From positions 310,001 to 374,000 of the forward strand of contig JADJFV010000004.1 of the NCBI GenBank assembly GCA_016708435.1: a DNA stretch of 64,000 bases, given 5' to 3'. The notes beneath the pieces were generated by a model. That model saw only the letters and a list, made by a program, of their open reading frames with translations. It was not told where the DNA came from and made no database searches. The DNA is from Leptospiraceae bacterium. Its GTDB lineage: Bacteria; Spirochaetota; Leptospiria; Leptospirales; Leptospiraceae. The position numbers and the translations under genes were made by a program. Of this stretch, positions 18,281 to 26,620 are shown in pieces (the stretch's first letter is position 1; each line of letters begins with the position of its first letter).

Positions 18281-18380
18281 AAAAAGAACTTTTCGCAAGT
18301 CAAGTTATCATTGACTAAATAGTGCTTTAAAATAATTTCTGAGTAGGGTGTTAACCCTGAACTTTTAATTGGAGAAAATT

Positions 18381-19367
18381 ATGAAACGCATACTATTGAT
18401 TTTGTGCATACTATTTAGTTTTGTTTTTTTGTCAGATTGCAAAGACAAAAAGAAAGAAAACAAAAGCTTGCAGGCTGGAATTGTTACCTTTAGCAAAGGG
18501 GACGTTAAGTTATTATCTAAAGATGGAAAAGAAAAAAAAATCCAGAAGGATATGTTCTTCTTTAAAGATGATATTATTGTGACAGGTAAAGACGGAATCG
18601 TTGATATTCAATTAGCCGATGGAGTGGTCATTCGAATTAAACAAAATTCAAAACTAAAATTACAGGACATTATAGTAGGGGATAATGGCAACACAATCAA
18701 TGCAAAGCTTGCACTAGAAGCAGGAAAAGTATTTGCTAAGACAGATAAAAAATTAGGAGCCGACAGTTCTTTTAAAATATCGACACCTACATTTACAGCT
18801 GGAATTCGTGGAACTGAATTTATAGTAGAAGATTCCGAAGGCAAAGATCAAACCCTTGTATCCGATGGCTCCGTCGCTGTAGATACGCTCGATGAAAGTG
18901 GAAATCCTTCTGGAAAAGAATCAGTGATCGAAAAAGGAAAAAAAGGTGTAGTTGAAAAGGACTCCATTAAGAGTCAAGATTTGTCACCAGAAGAATTAGC
19001 TGAACTAAAGGAAGATTCCCAAACGATTTCTTCTATCACGGAAGATGCCAAGAAGAGAATGGAAGAGATTATCCGCGGAGTAGACGATCAAAAACAAATC
19101 AATCGTGATACTCTCGAAGAGCAAATGCAAAAGAATTCCACTGAACTCAATGATTTAAAAGACAAAAATCAACAACTCCTAGATGAACAAAAACAAAAAA
19201 ACAAAGATCTCATCAATGAAACAACAGGCAAGACAAACGAACAAAAGAGCGAGATCAAAGATAAAACAAAAGCACAAACCGATGAAGTAAAAGGCAAAGG
19301 CAATAGCGAACTCGAAGAGATGAAGAACAAAAATAAAATCGACAAGAGTCAGTTTGGTCCAAAATAA
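18381..19367 (+). CDS. FecR-domain lipoprotein (LipL45-like)
   Basis: 328 residues from the ATG at 18381, which has GGAG at 18371. The lipobox FLSDC places the lipid at Cys20. FecR domain about 40-150 with FSKGDVKLLSKDGKE, DGIVDIQLADGVVIRIKQNS and TAGIRGTEFIV, the conserved G-x-RGTEF core. Residues 200-320 are a charged, K/E/Q-rich coiled coil. Leptospira carry related surface or periplasmic lipoproteins of unknown role (LipL45 family). A weak TTGACT at 18311 with TAATTT 16 bases on may be the promoter. It is followed directly by a second exported protein. Confidence 0.85.
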   Translation: MKRILLILCILFSFVFLSDCKDKKKENKSLQAGIVTFSKGDVKLLSKDGKEKKIQKDMFFFKDDIIVTGKDGIVDIQLADGVVIRIKQNSKLKLQDIIVGDNGNTINAKLALEAGKVFAKTDKKLGADSSFKISTPTFTAGIRGTEFIVEDSEGKDQTLVSDGSVAVDTLDESGNPSGKESVIEKGKKGVVEKDSIKSQDLSPEELAELKEDSQTISSITEDAKKRMEEIIRGVDDQKQINRDTLEEQMQKNSTELNDLKDKNQQLLDEQKQKNKDLINETTGKTNEQKSEIKDKTKAQTDEVKGKGNSELEEMKNKNKIDKSQFGPK

Positions 19368-19829
19368 ATGAAACTAAATAAAAACATTCTAACAACAATC
19401 CTTCTCGGAGGATTGTTGATCGGCTTATCGTTATTATCCCAGGAAGAAGTAGGAAATCGTTTTCTCCTTCCCGAAGATTTTAAAGTATACGCAGGAAATC
19501 ACGGAGTAGTCAATCATCCCGTGCAGGGGCTAACAGAAAAAACCCTCACAACACGAAATCTATTCCAAAAAACTCCCGGTTGTTATATCGCCTGTTATTC
19601 CCGCGATTCAGAAAAGGGAATTTATTCTGTTGGAGATGGAATCTTCGTCATGGGACAAATTCGAGTAAAAGGTAAATACGACGAGCGAGTTTGCAAACCC
19701 GATCAATTTGAAAACAAAGACATCAGCGCCGAACAAAAATTCAAAGATCTATGTAATAAGCATATTCCCAATTGTGTTAAGAATTGCTGGGCAGGCGGTG
19801 ATACCGGTGGTTGGTTCGGGATTCAGTGA
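19368..19829 (+). CDS. Exported cysteine-containing protein of unknown function
   Basis: 153 residues. The ATG follows the FecR gene's TAA with no gap, so the two form one transcript. N-terminal signal sequence about 1-24 (ILTTILLGGLLIGLSLLS). The mature part has seven to eight cysteines (GCYIACYSRD, VCKPDQF, LCNKHIPNCVKNCW) and a glycine-rich end GGDTGGWFGIQ. No family recognised. Coupling suggests it acts with the FecR lipoprotein. Confidence 0.75.
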   Translation: MKLNKNILTTILLGGLLIGLSLLSQEEVGNRFLLPEDFKVYAGNHGVVNHPVQGLTEKTLTTRNLFQKTPGCYIACYSRDSEKGIYSVGDGIFVMGQIRVKGKYDERVCKPDQFENKDISAEQKFKDLCNKHIPNCVKNCWAGGDTGGWFGIQ

Positions 19830-19877
19830 TACGGGTAATTGGATTTATTCGTTGAATTAGAACTTTCAGGTGTTGAG

Positions 19878-19912
19878 GGCACTTCGATAGAAAAATTTTG
19901 TATCGAAGTGCC
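19878..19912. terminator. Hairpin between convergent genes
   Basis: GGCACTTCGATA (19878-19889) and TATCGAAGTGCC (19901-19912) make a perfect 12-bp stem with an 11-base AT-rich loop. It lies between the converging 19368-19829 and 19919-20347 genes, so it could stop transcription from both sides. No long U-tract is attached. Confidence 0.55.
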
Positions 19913-19918
19913 GACTGC

Positions 19919-20347
19919 TTATTCTACCTCAATCGTAACAATAACTTGCTTCTCTGGTGGAGTGTCTTTGTCGAATGGTTGCTTGTATTCAAATTCGACT
20001 TTGCCTTCTCCTTTTTCTAGAGCGCGGATATAGAAGATTTGGTATTCCTGGATACTGACTTCTTTATCATCTGTCTTCTTTGGTTGAATGACTCTTGGTT
20101 TGAACGGCTGTTTTAGATTATCCGCTAGCTTGCGTAACTTCCAGCTATAACCGGTAGCCATTTTTACGGGAAGCTTGATTCCTTCTAGCTTCCCTTTTTT
20201 TACTTTTATAGTGATTGCATCTGTGTCTTCTTCGATTGTAGTGATATGATTTACTTTTTTTACAATCCTTTTCTTGGATGTCGCAAAAGCAGAGTTAGTC
20301 GCTACAATCAAAGAAAGGATTAAGACTACTTTTAAGATTTTGTTCAT
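19919..20347 (-). CDS. Chagasin-type cysteine protease inhibitor (family I42)
   Basis: 142 residues from the ATG at 20347. Signal peptide about 1-23 (ILKVVLILSLIVATNSAFA), so exported. The chagasin fold is shown by the first binding loop ATGYSWKL (family consensus NPTTGYxW), the strand YQIFYIRALEKGEGKVEFEY, and the third loop KQPFDKD in the position of the family's RPW/RPF. These loops plug the active-site cleft of papain-like proteases. The gene lies 13 bases downstream of a C1 protease gene on the same strand. The first two loop residues (Asn-Pro) are replaced, so affinity may differ from trypanosome chagasin. Confidence 0.85.
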   Translation of the reverse strand: MNKILKVVLILSLIVATNSAFATSKKRIVKKVNHITTIEEDTDAITIKVKKGKLEGIKLPVKMATGYSWKLRKLADNLKQPFKPRVIQPKKTDDKEVSIQEYQIFYIRALEKGEGKVEFEYKQPFDKDTPPEKQVIVTIEVE

Positions 20348-20360
20348 TGTGTTTGCCTTA

Positions 20361-21578
20361 TTATTTTTCACTGCGGGCAACTACCCACATAGTTCCGTAA
20401 CCAATATTGGCTGATTTATAATCAATCCACATATAACCTTTGATGCCCCATCTATCACTCCATGAATTTTTAATTAGATAGGCATTGAGTTTATCATCCC
20501 AACCTACGATTGTGATTGCGTGGTTCACATCATTTGAGCTAGAAGTCTTTACTTTCTCATTAAACACTCCACCTGCATAAGCTTGAAAATGAGGTGTAAC
20601 ATAGACTGCACTGGCTAACGGTCCGTATTTGCAGAGGGCTTGTTTTACTTCTTTGACAGTTGGGGTTCTATTGCCATTAGCCACATATCCCCAGGCTACT
20701 GTTTGGTAGTTAGTCGTTTTGTAAGGCTTACACTGCATATCCTTTCCTTTATAAGGCTCTGCACTTTCATCTACTCCACTTTTAGAGCCTGTAGCAGTTG
20801 CTGATTTCATAAGCATGAATTCAAATGCATTACCAGGCCAGCCACCATCTGCACAACTACCTGCACGGGAGCAATTCACTAGTTGCTGCTCGGACATGTC
20901 AATGGTCTTATTATTTTGAATTAAATAGCTAGACTCGAAGGCTGCCGTAGTGGTAAATGCCCAACAGCTTCCGCAGGAGCCTTGTTGTCTAACGGGCGTT
21001 ACCTTCCCTTCTGCTCTCCAGTCCCAAGCGGCTAATTCTACTTTACACTTAGCTTCGTTTTTCTTTGGTGGAGGAGGTGGTTCAATATAGCCTTGGTCTT
21101 CGGTTTGTTGGTAGGGATCATCTTGGCTATAATCTTCCATGTCTGCGTATTCATCTGGAAGTGGATCATTCTCATCAAAAATGATTTCTTCCATTTCCTC
21201 AAAATCATCAGTTGTGAATTTTACTTTCTTCTTTTGTTTTTTTCTTTTGCCTTCCATCTTTAAGCGCTTCTGTGCTTCTTTGTTTACTTTTGCGTAATCA
21301 ATCGAGCGTGGAGCTTTGGTAGATGCAATCTGTGAGATTTCATATTTCATAGCTTCTGTAATGGCTACCTTGAAACTATAATTATTTGCTTTTATATCTT
21401 CTTGGAGTTTGTTTAGTTTTTCTTTGAGATCAGAAAGTTCTTTATTATTCTTATCTTTCTGTTTTTGTAAAATATCTTTGGCTGATTCTTGCGAATGCAC
21501 ATACAGAGTAGAAAACAAAAAGGAACAAAGGGAAACTAATAATAGGATTTTTCTAGGGGGAATTTTATTCATTTTCAT
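20361..21578 (-). CDS. Papain-like cysteine protease (family C1)
   Basis: 405 residues. Signal peptide about 1-30; coiled-coil propeptide-like part 34-115; acidic and proline-rich linker 120-172; C1A protease domain from about 180. Catalytic residues all visible: Gln199 and Cys205 in QQGSCGSCWAF, His353 in VNHAITIVGW, Asn371 in IKNSWSDRWG. Predicted active and exported. The linker and propeptide carry no clear ERFNIN motif. First gene of a two-gene unit with the chagasin-type inhibitor, which suggests the cell guards its own envelope against the protease or tunes its activity. Confidence 0.92.
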   Translation of the reverse strand: MKMNKIPPRKILLLVSLCSFLFSTLYVHSQESAKDILQKQKDKNNKELSDLKEKLNKLQEDIKANNYSFKVAITEAMKYEISQIASTKAPRSIDYAKVNKEAQKRLKMEGKRKKQKKKVKFTTDDFEEMEEIIFDENDPLPDEYADMEDYSQDDPYQQTEDQGYIEPPPPPKKNEAKCKVELAAWDWRAEGKVTPVRQQGSCGSCWAFTTTAAFESSYLIQNNKTIDMSEQQLVNCSRAGSCADGGWPGNAFEFMLMKSATATGSKSGVDESAEPYKGKDMQCKPYKTTNYQTVAWGYVANGNRTPTVKEVKQALCKYGPLASAVYVTPHFQAYAGGVFNEKVKTSSSNDVNHAITIVGWDDKLNAYLIKNSWSDRWGIKGYMWIDYKSANIGYGTMWVVARSEK

Positions 21579-21703
21579 GGAGAGAGATTGTTACCTTTTT
21601 TTTAAAACAGTCAAGTAGAAAATTCCCGAACTCTTCTGGGCGAAGGATAATCAGTTCTTTTTTTATTAGTTTACATTTATGAAATTAAAAATTTCCATGA
21701 TGT

Positions 21704-22351
21704 ATGAGTTTTCAAATAGAAACATTTCCTGTTTATCCTTTGGGCTGTAATTGTTCGATTGTGTCTTGTGATAAGACAAAGGAAGCGATTGTGATTGACC
21801 CGGGTGGAAGCGAGGACCAGATTTTTAAATATTTAAAATCAAAAGACTTGAAAGTTACTCAGATCATTCACACACACGCGCATTTTGATCATTGCTTGGG
21901 AACTAAGACGGTTGCAGATGCATATGAAGGTTGTAAGATCGGACTTCATAAAGATGATTTAAAGCTTTACCAGAATATTCCTATGCAATGCGAAATGTTT
22001 GGCGTAGATTTTAAAGGCGACATAAGAGACCTAGATTATTTTTTAGAGGACAACCAAATTCTTTCTGTTGGAAATGCGACCAATATGGAAGTTCTACACA
22101 CCCCCGGTCATAGTCCTGGTTCGGTCTGTTTTGTTTTACGCGGCTCTGACAAGCATATTGTTTTTTCGGGAGATACTCTTTTTTCTGGAAGCATTGGGCG
22201 CACAGATCTATGGGGTGGAGATTATGAGACAATAATTAAGTCAATTCAGACTAGATTATTGACATTGGAAGATGAAACGCTTGTCATACCAGGTCATGGT
22301 GAGTCAAGTGTCATATATAGGGAAAAAATGTATAACCCTTATCTAAATTGA
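21704..22351 (+). CDS. Metallo-beta-lactamase-fold hydrolase (glyoxalase II-like)
   Basis: 215 residues. Metal ligands are in place: THAHFDH (His56-Ala-His58-x-His60-x-Asp62-His63 region), HTPGHSPGS, FSGDTLF and the closing VIPGHG. The pattern SGSIGRTDLWGG is typical of the hydroxyacylglutathione hydrolase-like subgroup that includes many enzymes acting on thioesters. No C-terminal substrate-binding helices of true GloB, so substrate is open. Cytosolic, single gene. Start ATG has no strong ribosome site. Confidence 0.88.
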   Translation: MSFQIETFPVYPLGCNCSIVSCDKTKEAIVIDPGGSEDQIFKYLKSKDLKVTQIIHTHAHFDHCLGTKTVADAYEGCKIGLHKDDLKLYQNIPMQCEMFGVDFKGDIRDLDYFLEDNQILSVGNATNMEVLHTPGHSPGSVCFVLRGSDKHIVFSGDTLFSGSIGRTDLWGGDYETIIKSIQTRLLTLEDETLVIPGHGESSVIYREKMYNPYLN

Positions 22352-22404
22352 GGGAATAGGTTATTTTTGATGTTACAAATTCCGACAATTGTAGGAGAAA
22401 GTTT

Positions 22405-23460
22405 ATGATGATTATTCGGCTAATTGCATACCTCTTGCTACTTATATTTTTTTGCGGCAGTCTTGCTGTTTCCGCAGTATCTTGGTCATTTTATGAGTCT
22501 GTTTACTCTTCTCTTAATCTTCTCAAATACACTTCGGACAACAAAGCCCGCGATATTCTCGCTACGGTTGCTCGTGTAGCAGAGACTAAAATGAATTCAG
22601 AAGGCTATTCAGAAATGAATGACTTCTTCGTTCGTATGATTAAACAATCCGAGAAAGATTTGGATAAGTTTACTATCAAAGAAGTTTTTTTAATTTCACC
22701 AGAGGGCGTTGTTCTCGCTCATAGCAATCCATCGGAAGCGACTGGAGAGATTACTTCTCGCACTCCATCAGCCAAATACAATAAGCCTTACTATATGCGT
22801 GCCCTTCGAATGAGAAAGGGACAACTCCCAACTCCGCAAACATTTGGTCAAGAATACAAAGGCGAAGAAAGTTTTTATGGTCGCCTTGTTATGCGGTTAT
22901 TCCCAGAACTAAAATACCAGACAGTTCTGTTATCCGCTCCTATCTATCATATGGAAAAATTGGAAACGGTTGGGTCGATTCATCTCATTTACAACAGAGG
23001 CAATGTTTTATTCTTTATGGAAAGTCAAAAGGAAATCTTTTTCTGGATGCTTTTCAACTACATTGGAATTTCTATCCTAGTTAGTATTGCTTTATGGTCT
23101 GCTTATACAATGTTTTTATTTGGAAGCTACAAACAAGGTGGGCGCAATACGGCGAATATCCCTGAGCCTGAACTTCCGAAGACTCTCGCTAAGATTGAAA
23201 CCATTTTCGAAAAACAAGAAGAAACGATTAAACGTTATTTAACTCCGATCCCTCTAAAGCTAGATAGCACTCTTTTAAATGTAGAGAGCATAACATCTGT
23301 TAAACAACCGCCCGTTCATCCAGAAAATGAAACGACTGCTAAGATGCCCAAGTTAGAAAATACGCAGATAAACGGAAGTAATGGGAATGGAAAGCAACCG
23401 GCTAATAACAATAAGCCTGCGAATCCAACGGAAGCTCTTGATGCAATATACCTTGACTAA
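22405..23460 (+). CDS. Two-helix membrane sensor with Cache-like periplasmic domain
   Basis: 351 residues. First membrane helix about 5-28, periplasmic domain about 35-205 of Cache type (KEVFLISPEGVVLAHSNPSEATGE, then YNKPYYMRAL), second helix about 214-236, and a low-complexity cytosolic tail rich in N, K, P. There is no HAMP, kinase, cyclase or methyl-accepting output domain. RBS AGGAG nine bases before the ATG. Its TAA overlaps the ATG of the next gene by one base, so the STAS protein is the obvious output partner. Confidence 0.8.
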   Translation: MMIIRLIAYLLLLIFFCGSLAVSAVSWSFYESVYSSLNLLKYTSDNKARDILATVARVAETKMNSEGYSEMNDFFVRMIKQSEKDLDKFTIKEVFLISPEGVVLAHSNPSEATGEITSRTPSAKYNKPYYMRALRMRKGQLPTPQTFGQEYKGEESFYGRLVMRLFPELKYQTVLLSAPIYHMEKLETVGSIHLIYNRGNVLFFMESQKEIFFWMLFNYIGISILVSIALWSAYTMFLFGSYKQGGRNTANIPEPELPKTLAKIETIFEKQEETIKRYLTPIPLKLDSTLLNVESITSVKQPPVHPENETTAKMPKLENTQINGSNGNGKQPANNNKPANPTEALDAIYLD

Positions 23461-24404
23461 TGCTAGATGTATCAATTAACCAAAATCATTTAAGCGAAAC
23501 ACAAGTTGTATTCGTAAATCTAAAAGGAGCGTTGGATTCCGAAAAAGCAATTGATTATTATGATTTCATCAACGCAGAACTCATTAAAGGGTTTCGCAAA
23601 TTTATAGTAGATTGTTCTAATTTAGACTATATTTCATCAGCTGGAATTTCTATTATGATACGCCTCCAGCATAAACTTGCAGAAAAGAAATCAATTCTGG
23701 CTTACTTTGCTTTTAACAAAGAAATTTCTCTTGTATTAGATTTTTTTGGACTCAAGAAGGAATTTCCCATTGCGGATACTTCTGTTAACGCGCTAAAATT
23801 GCTCAATCCCGGTCAAGATGAATTCTCGGAAGAAGAAATCATCTATTCTGTTCACTCCGATGCTATTGATGAAAAAGAAGCGCCTAATCTAGATAAGTCT
23901 CCTGCAATGGATACAAAAGAGCAGGAACCAATTCAAGTTCAGGTTTCAGAAGCAAGAATAGCTTCTCTTTTAGAGCCAGAAATTGCTAAGAAAATTATTT
24001 CAAATCGCCTTACTATCACAGAGGATTATCCTGTAGTAGAGGATGAACCTGTTCCTACATCTTCTATTGAGCCAGTGCAGGCTGAGCCAATCCTAGAATC
24101 GATCACTCCTAAGTATTCGGAACTCAAAATTAAACTTCCTTTTATTACTCGCACAGAAACAAATCCTGCCAAGACAACTATCATGGATAGCATCACTGAC
24201 TTTGAAACAGATCATACGGAAAGATATGATGTAAGCACCTTATCACAAGCTACTGATACAAATTTTACTGTGCTAGTTGTGAATTGTGGAAACTGCGGTT
24301 CAAAGATTCGCATTCGCAAACAGGGAAAGCAACAATGTCCACGCTGCGAATATAAATTTTTACTTCGTCAATCTGGCTCCATTTCGACTATCGAAAGACT
24401 TTAA
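23460..24404 (+). CDS. STAS-domain protein with C-terminal zinc ribbon
   Basis: 314 residues, cytosolic. STAS (anti-sigma-factor antagonist) domain about 1-110 with the phosphorylation-loop pattern LDYISSAGISIM; Ser59/Ser60 are candidate phosphosites. An acidic, proline-rich linker 115-260 follows, then a four-cysteine zinc ribbon (C276-x2-C279 ... C293-x2-C296, CGNCGSKIRI and CPRCEYKF). The combination is not a standard anti-anti-sigma factor. Coupled to the sensor gene upstream, and a potential substrate for SpoIIE-type phosphatases such as that at 7954-10518 (inference). Confidence 0.82.
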   Translation: MLDVSINQNHLSETQVVFVNLKGALDSEKAIDYYDFINAELIKGFRKFIVDCSNLDYISSAGISIMIRLQHKLAEKKSILAYFAFNKEISLVLDFFGLKKEFPIADTSVNALKLLNPGQDEFSEEEIIYSVHSDAIDEKEAPNLDKSPAMDTKEQEPIQVQVSEARIASLLEPEIAKKIISNRLTITEDYPVVEDEPVPTSSIEPVQAEPILESITPKYSELKIKLPFITRTETNPAKTTIMDSITDFETDHTERYDVSTLSQATDTNFTVLVVNCGNCGSKIRIRKQGKQQCPRCEYKFLLRQSGSISTIERL

Positions 24405-24412
24405 CTTCAATT

Positions 24413-24850
24413 CTATCCTCCATTTTCATTTAAAAGCTTTTTGTATGCGTTAGGTTTCTTGGTAATGTCAGCAAGAGTATAATGGCTAATAGCCTTAATA
24501 AATGCATTTAAAGCAGTTGCAAGAACTGATTGTAGTTCACATATGGGGCTAATTACGCATTTGCCGCTGGGATTAAAGCATTCCGCCATATAAAAACTTG
24601 GTTCCATCTTTTGTATAACATCGGAAAGATTTATTTTACTAGGAGGCTTTGCTAGACTAATTCCTCCTTTTGCACCAGGAATTGTTTCTAGATAACCTAA
24701 TGTGGACAGTTTATGAACAACTTTTACTAAATGGTTTTTGGATATTTTAAAACTGGAAGATATTTCTTTAATTGTAATTTTGCGTTCAGAATTCACAGAA
24801 AGATAGATCAAGACTCTGAGCGAATAGTCCGTGTAACGAGTTAATTGCAT
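24413..24850 (-). CDS. nsrR: Rrf2-family NsrR-like nitric oxide sensing repressor
   Basis: 145 residues. Winged helix-turn-helix about 1-65 (MQLTRYTDYSLRVLIYL, typical Rrf2). The three cysteines Cys91, Cys98 and Cys104 in ECFNPSGKCVISPICEL match the 4Fe-4S ligands of NsrR, which loses DNA binding when nitric oxide destroys the cluster. The cluster spacing (6 and 5) is close to that of NsrR rather than IscR. Transcribed divergently from a hemerythrin-like gene; the shared region holds a palindrome inside a promoter. Confidence 0.85.
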   Translation of the reverse strand: MQLTRYTDYSLRVLIYLSVNSERKITIKEISSSFKISKNHLVKVVHKLSTLGYLETIPGAKGGISLAKPPSKINLSDVIQKMEPSFYMAECFNPSGKCVISPICELQSVLATALNAFIKAISHYTLADITKKPNAYKKLLNENGG

Positions 24851-24896
24851 AATTTACTATATTGCTGTAGCTTCTTTCTATTCCAATATTTTTTTC

Positions 24897-24924
24897 TTTA
24901 CAATTCATGTATTCTGAATATACT
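24897..24924 (+). promoter_or_regulatory. Promoter with overlapping NsrR-type dyad
   Basis: TTTACA (24897-24902), a 16-base spacer and TATACT (24919-24924) make a near-consensus sigma-70 promoter for the hemerythrin-like gene. The spacer and first -10 bases contain TATTCTGAATA (24910-24920), a perfect 11-bp palindrome. A bound Rrf2 dimer would cover the -10 region. The repressor is encoded divergently next door. Binding is inferred. Confidence 0.6.
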
Positions 24925-24957
24925 TATCTCAAAATTTTTTATGGAGGACATAAAAAT

Positions 24958-25374
24958 ATGGCAATGACTGATTCTTATAGAAAACAACATATTGAGTTGT
25001 TGGATTTAGCTGTAAAACTTTCAGGAAAACTTTCAAAGGATGTTGTTATTAAAGAGGCAGGTGATATCGTCTCCGTGCTTTCTCAATTTGCAAGCAAATT
25101 GAATATGCATTTAACGATGGAGGATAAGGCGCTTTATCCGAAACTAATTGCTTCTGGAAATGCAAAGACTTCTCAGATTGCCAAAGATTACATGACTGAA
25201 ATTGGAGGCATTAAACAAGTTGTAGAGAAATATATTCATTCCTGGTCACTTGCTAAGAATATTGCTGCTGACCCAGAAAAGTTTATTCAGGAATCAAAGG
25301 GAATTATTTCTGCATTAAAGGGCAGAATTGACAAAGAGAATAATGTTCTTTATCCTCTCGCAGATGCTCTCTGA
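24958..25374 (+). CDS. Hemerythrin-like (HHE) protein, probable NO-stress role
   Basis: 138 residues from the ATG at 24958, chosen because GGAGG at 24943-24947 precedes it; an ATG at 24907 lies inside the promoter. Four-helix bundle of the HHE type: His11 in QHIELLDL, His51 and Glu55 in MHLTMEDKALYP, and KENNVLYPLAD near the end. Two positions where the family normally has His are Ile or Gly and Arg, so the di-iron site may be altered. Placement beside an NsrR-like gene suggests a role in nitric oxide or iron-cluster repair. Confidence 0.82.
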   Translation: MAMTDSYRKQHIELLDLAVKLSGKLSKDVVIKEAGDIVSVLSQFASKLNMHLTMEDKALYPKLIASGNAKTSQIAKDYMTEIGGIKQVVEKYIHSWSLAKNIAADPEKFIQESKGIISALKGRIDKENNVLYPLADAL

Positions 25375-25397
25375 GCATATATTCTTACTAGGCTAGA

Positions 25398-26573
25398 ATG
25401 GGTTTTATATTAGGATTTTTTATAGGTTTTATTCTAGCTAGTGTTCTATTTGCTCTTTGGTATTTTTACAGTTATAAGAAATTTACCCTTAAGCTTTTTA
25501 ATTTTTCACAAGCATTAAAACGTGGAACTATAGATAAAGAATCGGAAACTCAAATCACATCATCCTTTATTGAAAAGAATCTAAGTGACGAGCAAGGATT
25601 TAGCGCCTACTCAGGATTAGTTCATATCTTTGAAAAATATGTAGATGCATTTCACCAAATAGAATTTAATCTTGTCCAGCAAGCCTCTACTCTTGATTCA
25701 ATGAATGAATTCACTGTGAATTTTGGAAAAGTCGCTGAAGCACAATCCATGTCTACAGAGAATGTTGCGGCTAATACAGAAGAGCTAAGAGCTTCCTTTG
25801 ACAGTATAAACTCTTATGTAGAAAAACAGGTAGGAAGTTTATCAGATGTTTATGTAAACCTAAATAGCTTTATTCTCTTTATGGAAGCACTAAGTCAAGA
25901 TATCTCTAATCTATCATCTGATTCTAAAATGTTTACAGGTCGAATTCAAAGAGGAAGTGAGATAGTTGTTTCGGCTAACGCTGCTATGAAGAACATTGCA
26001 GACTCTTCGAATAAGATAAAAGGAATTGCAGTTAATATAAATGAAATTTCGGATCAAACCAATCTACTTGCGTTGAATGCTTCTATTGAAGCAGCAAGGG
26101 CAGGTGAGAAAGGAAGAGGCTTCGCAGTAGTAGCCAGAGAAATATCAAAATTATCTGAAAGAACAGTAATCAGTGTAAAAGAAATTGAGACATTCGTGAA
26201 AAATACAGCTCACGAAGTTCAAATTGGTATGGAAACTTTGCAACTAACGTCTGATACTATTCGAGATATGCTTGCGTGGACAGAGAAATTGGAAGAATTT
26301 TTGAGTCGTTATGCGCAAACTGTCATCACAAAGACTCTTACTGCTACAAACATTGCGGAAAGTCTTGAATTAGTAAAAAGAGAAGCAGCAGAAATTAAAA
26401 ATGCTTCCTTAGAGCAAACAGAGGCAGTTCATCAGATTACTATGAAAACCCAGCATGTTTCACAGGAGTCAGAAAATATAATGATGAGTTCAATGGAATT
26501 ATCTGCTCTCGTGGATGAATTAAAAAGAATTACAGGCTCACTAAAGGAATTAATTTCTTTACAACCAAGTTAG
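25398..26573 (+). CDS. Methyl-accepting chemotaxis-type transducer without sensor domain
   Basis: 391 residues. One N-terminal membrane helix about 3-24, no periplasmic domain and no HAMP visible, then the long helical signalling hairpin. The conserved tip INEISDQTNLLALNASIEAARAGEKGRGFAVVAREISKLSERT spans about 213-256, typical for binding CheA and CheW. Q/E-rich flanks hold candidate methylation sites. It sits 23 bases after the hemerythrin-like gene, so the two may be co-transcribed and it could couple redox or NO state to motility (inference). Confidence 0.88.
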   Translation: MGFILGFFIGFILASVLFALWYFYSYKKFTLKLFNFSQALKRGTIDKESETQITSSFIEKNLSDEQGFSAYSGLVHIFEKYVDAFHQIEFNLVQQASTLDSMNEFTVNFGKVAEAQSMSTENVAANTEELRASFDSINSYVEKQVGSLSDVYVNLNSFILFMEALSQDISNLSSDSKMFTGRIQRGSEIVVSANAAMKNIADSSNKIKGIAVNINEISDQTNLLALNASIEAARAGEKGRGFAVVAREISKLSERTVISVKEIETFVKNTAHEVQIGMETLQLTSDTIRDMLAWTEKLEEFLSRYAQTVITKTLTATNIAESLELVKREAAEIKNASLEQTEAVHQITMKTQHVSQESENIMMSSMELSALVDELKRITGSLKELISLQPS

Positions 26574-26620
26574 ATACTGAATACTGATACCCTCCAATTA
26601 AAAAAAGAGAGGGATTGAAT

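Noticed and set aside
24907..24957. An ATG at 24907 as the start of the hemerythrin-like gene.
   Set aside because: It lies within the promoter between the -35 and -10 elements; the ATG at 24958 has GGAGG upstream and fits the family start.
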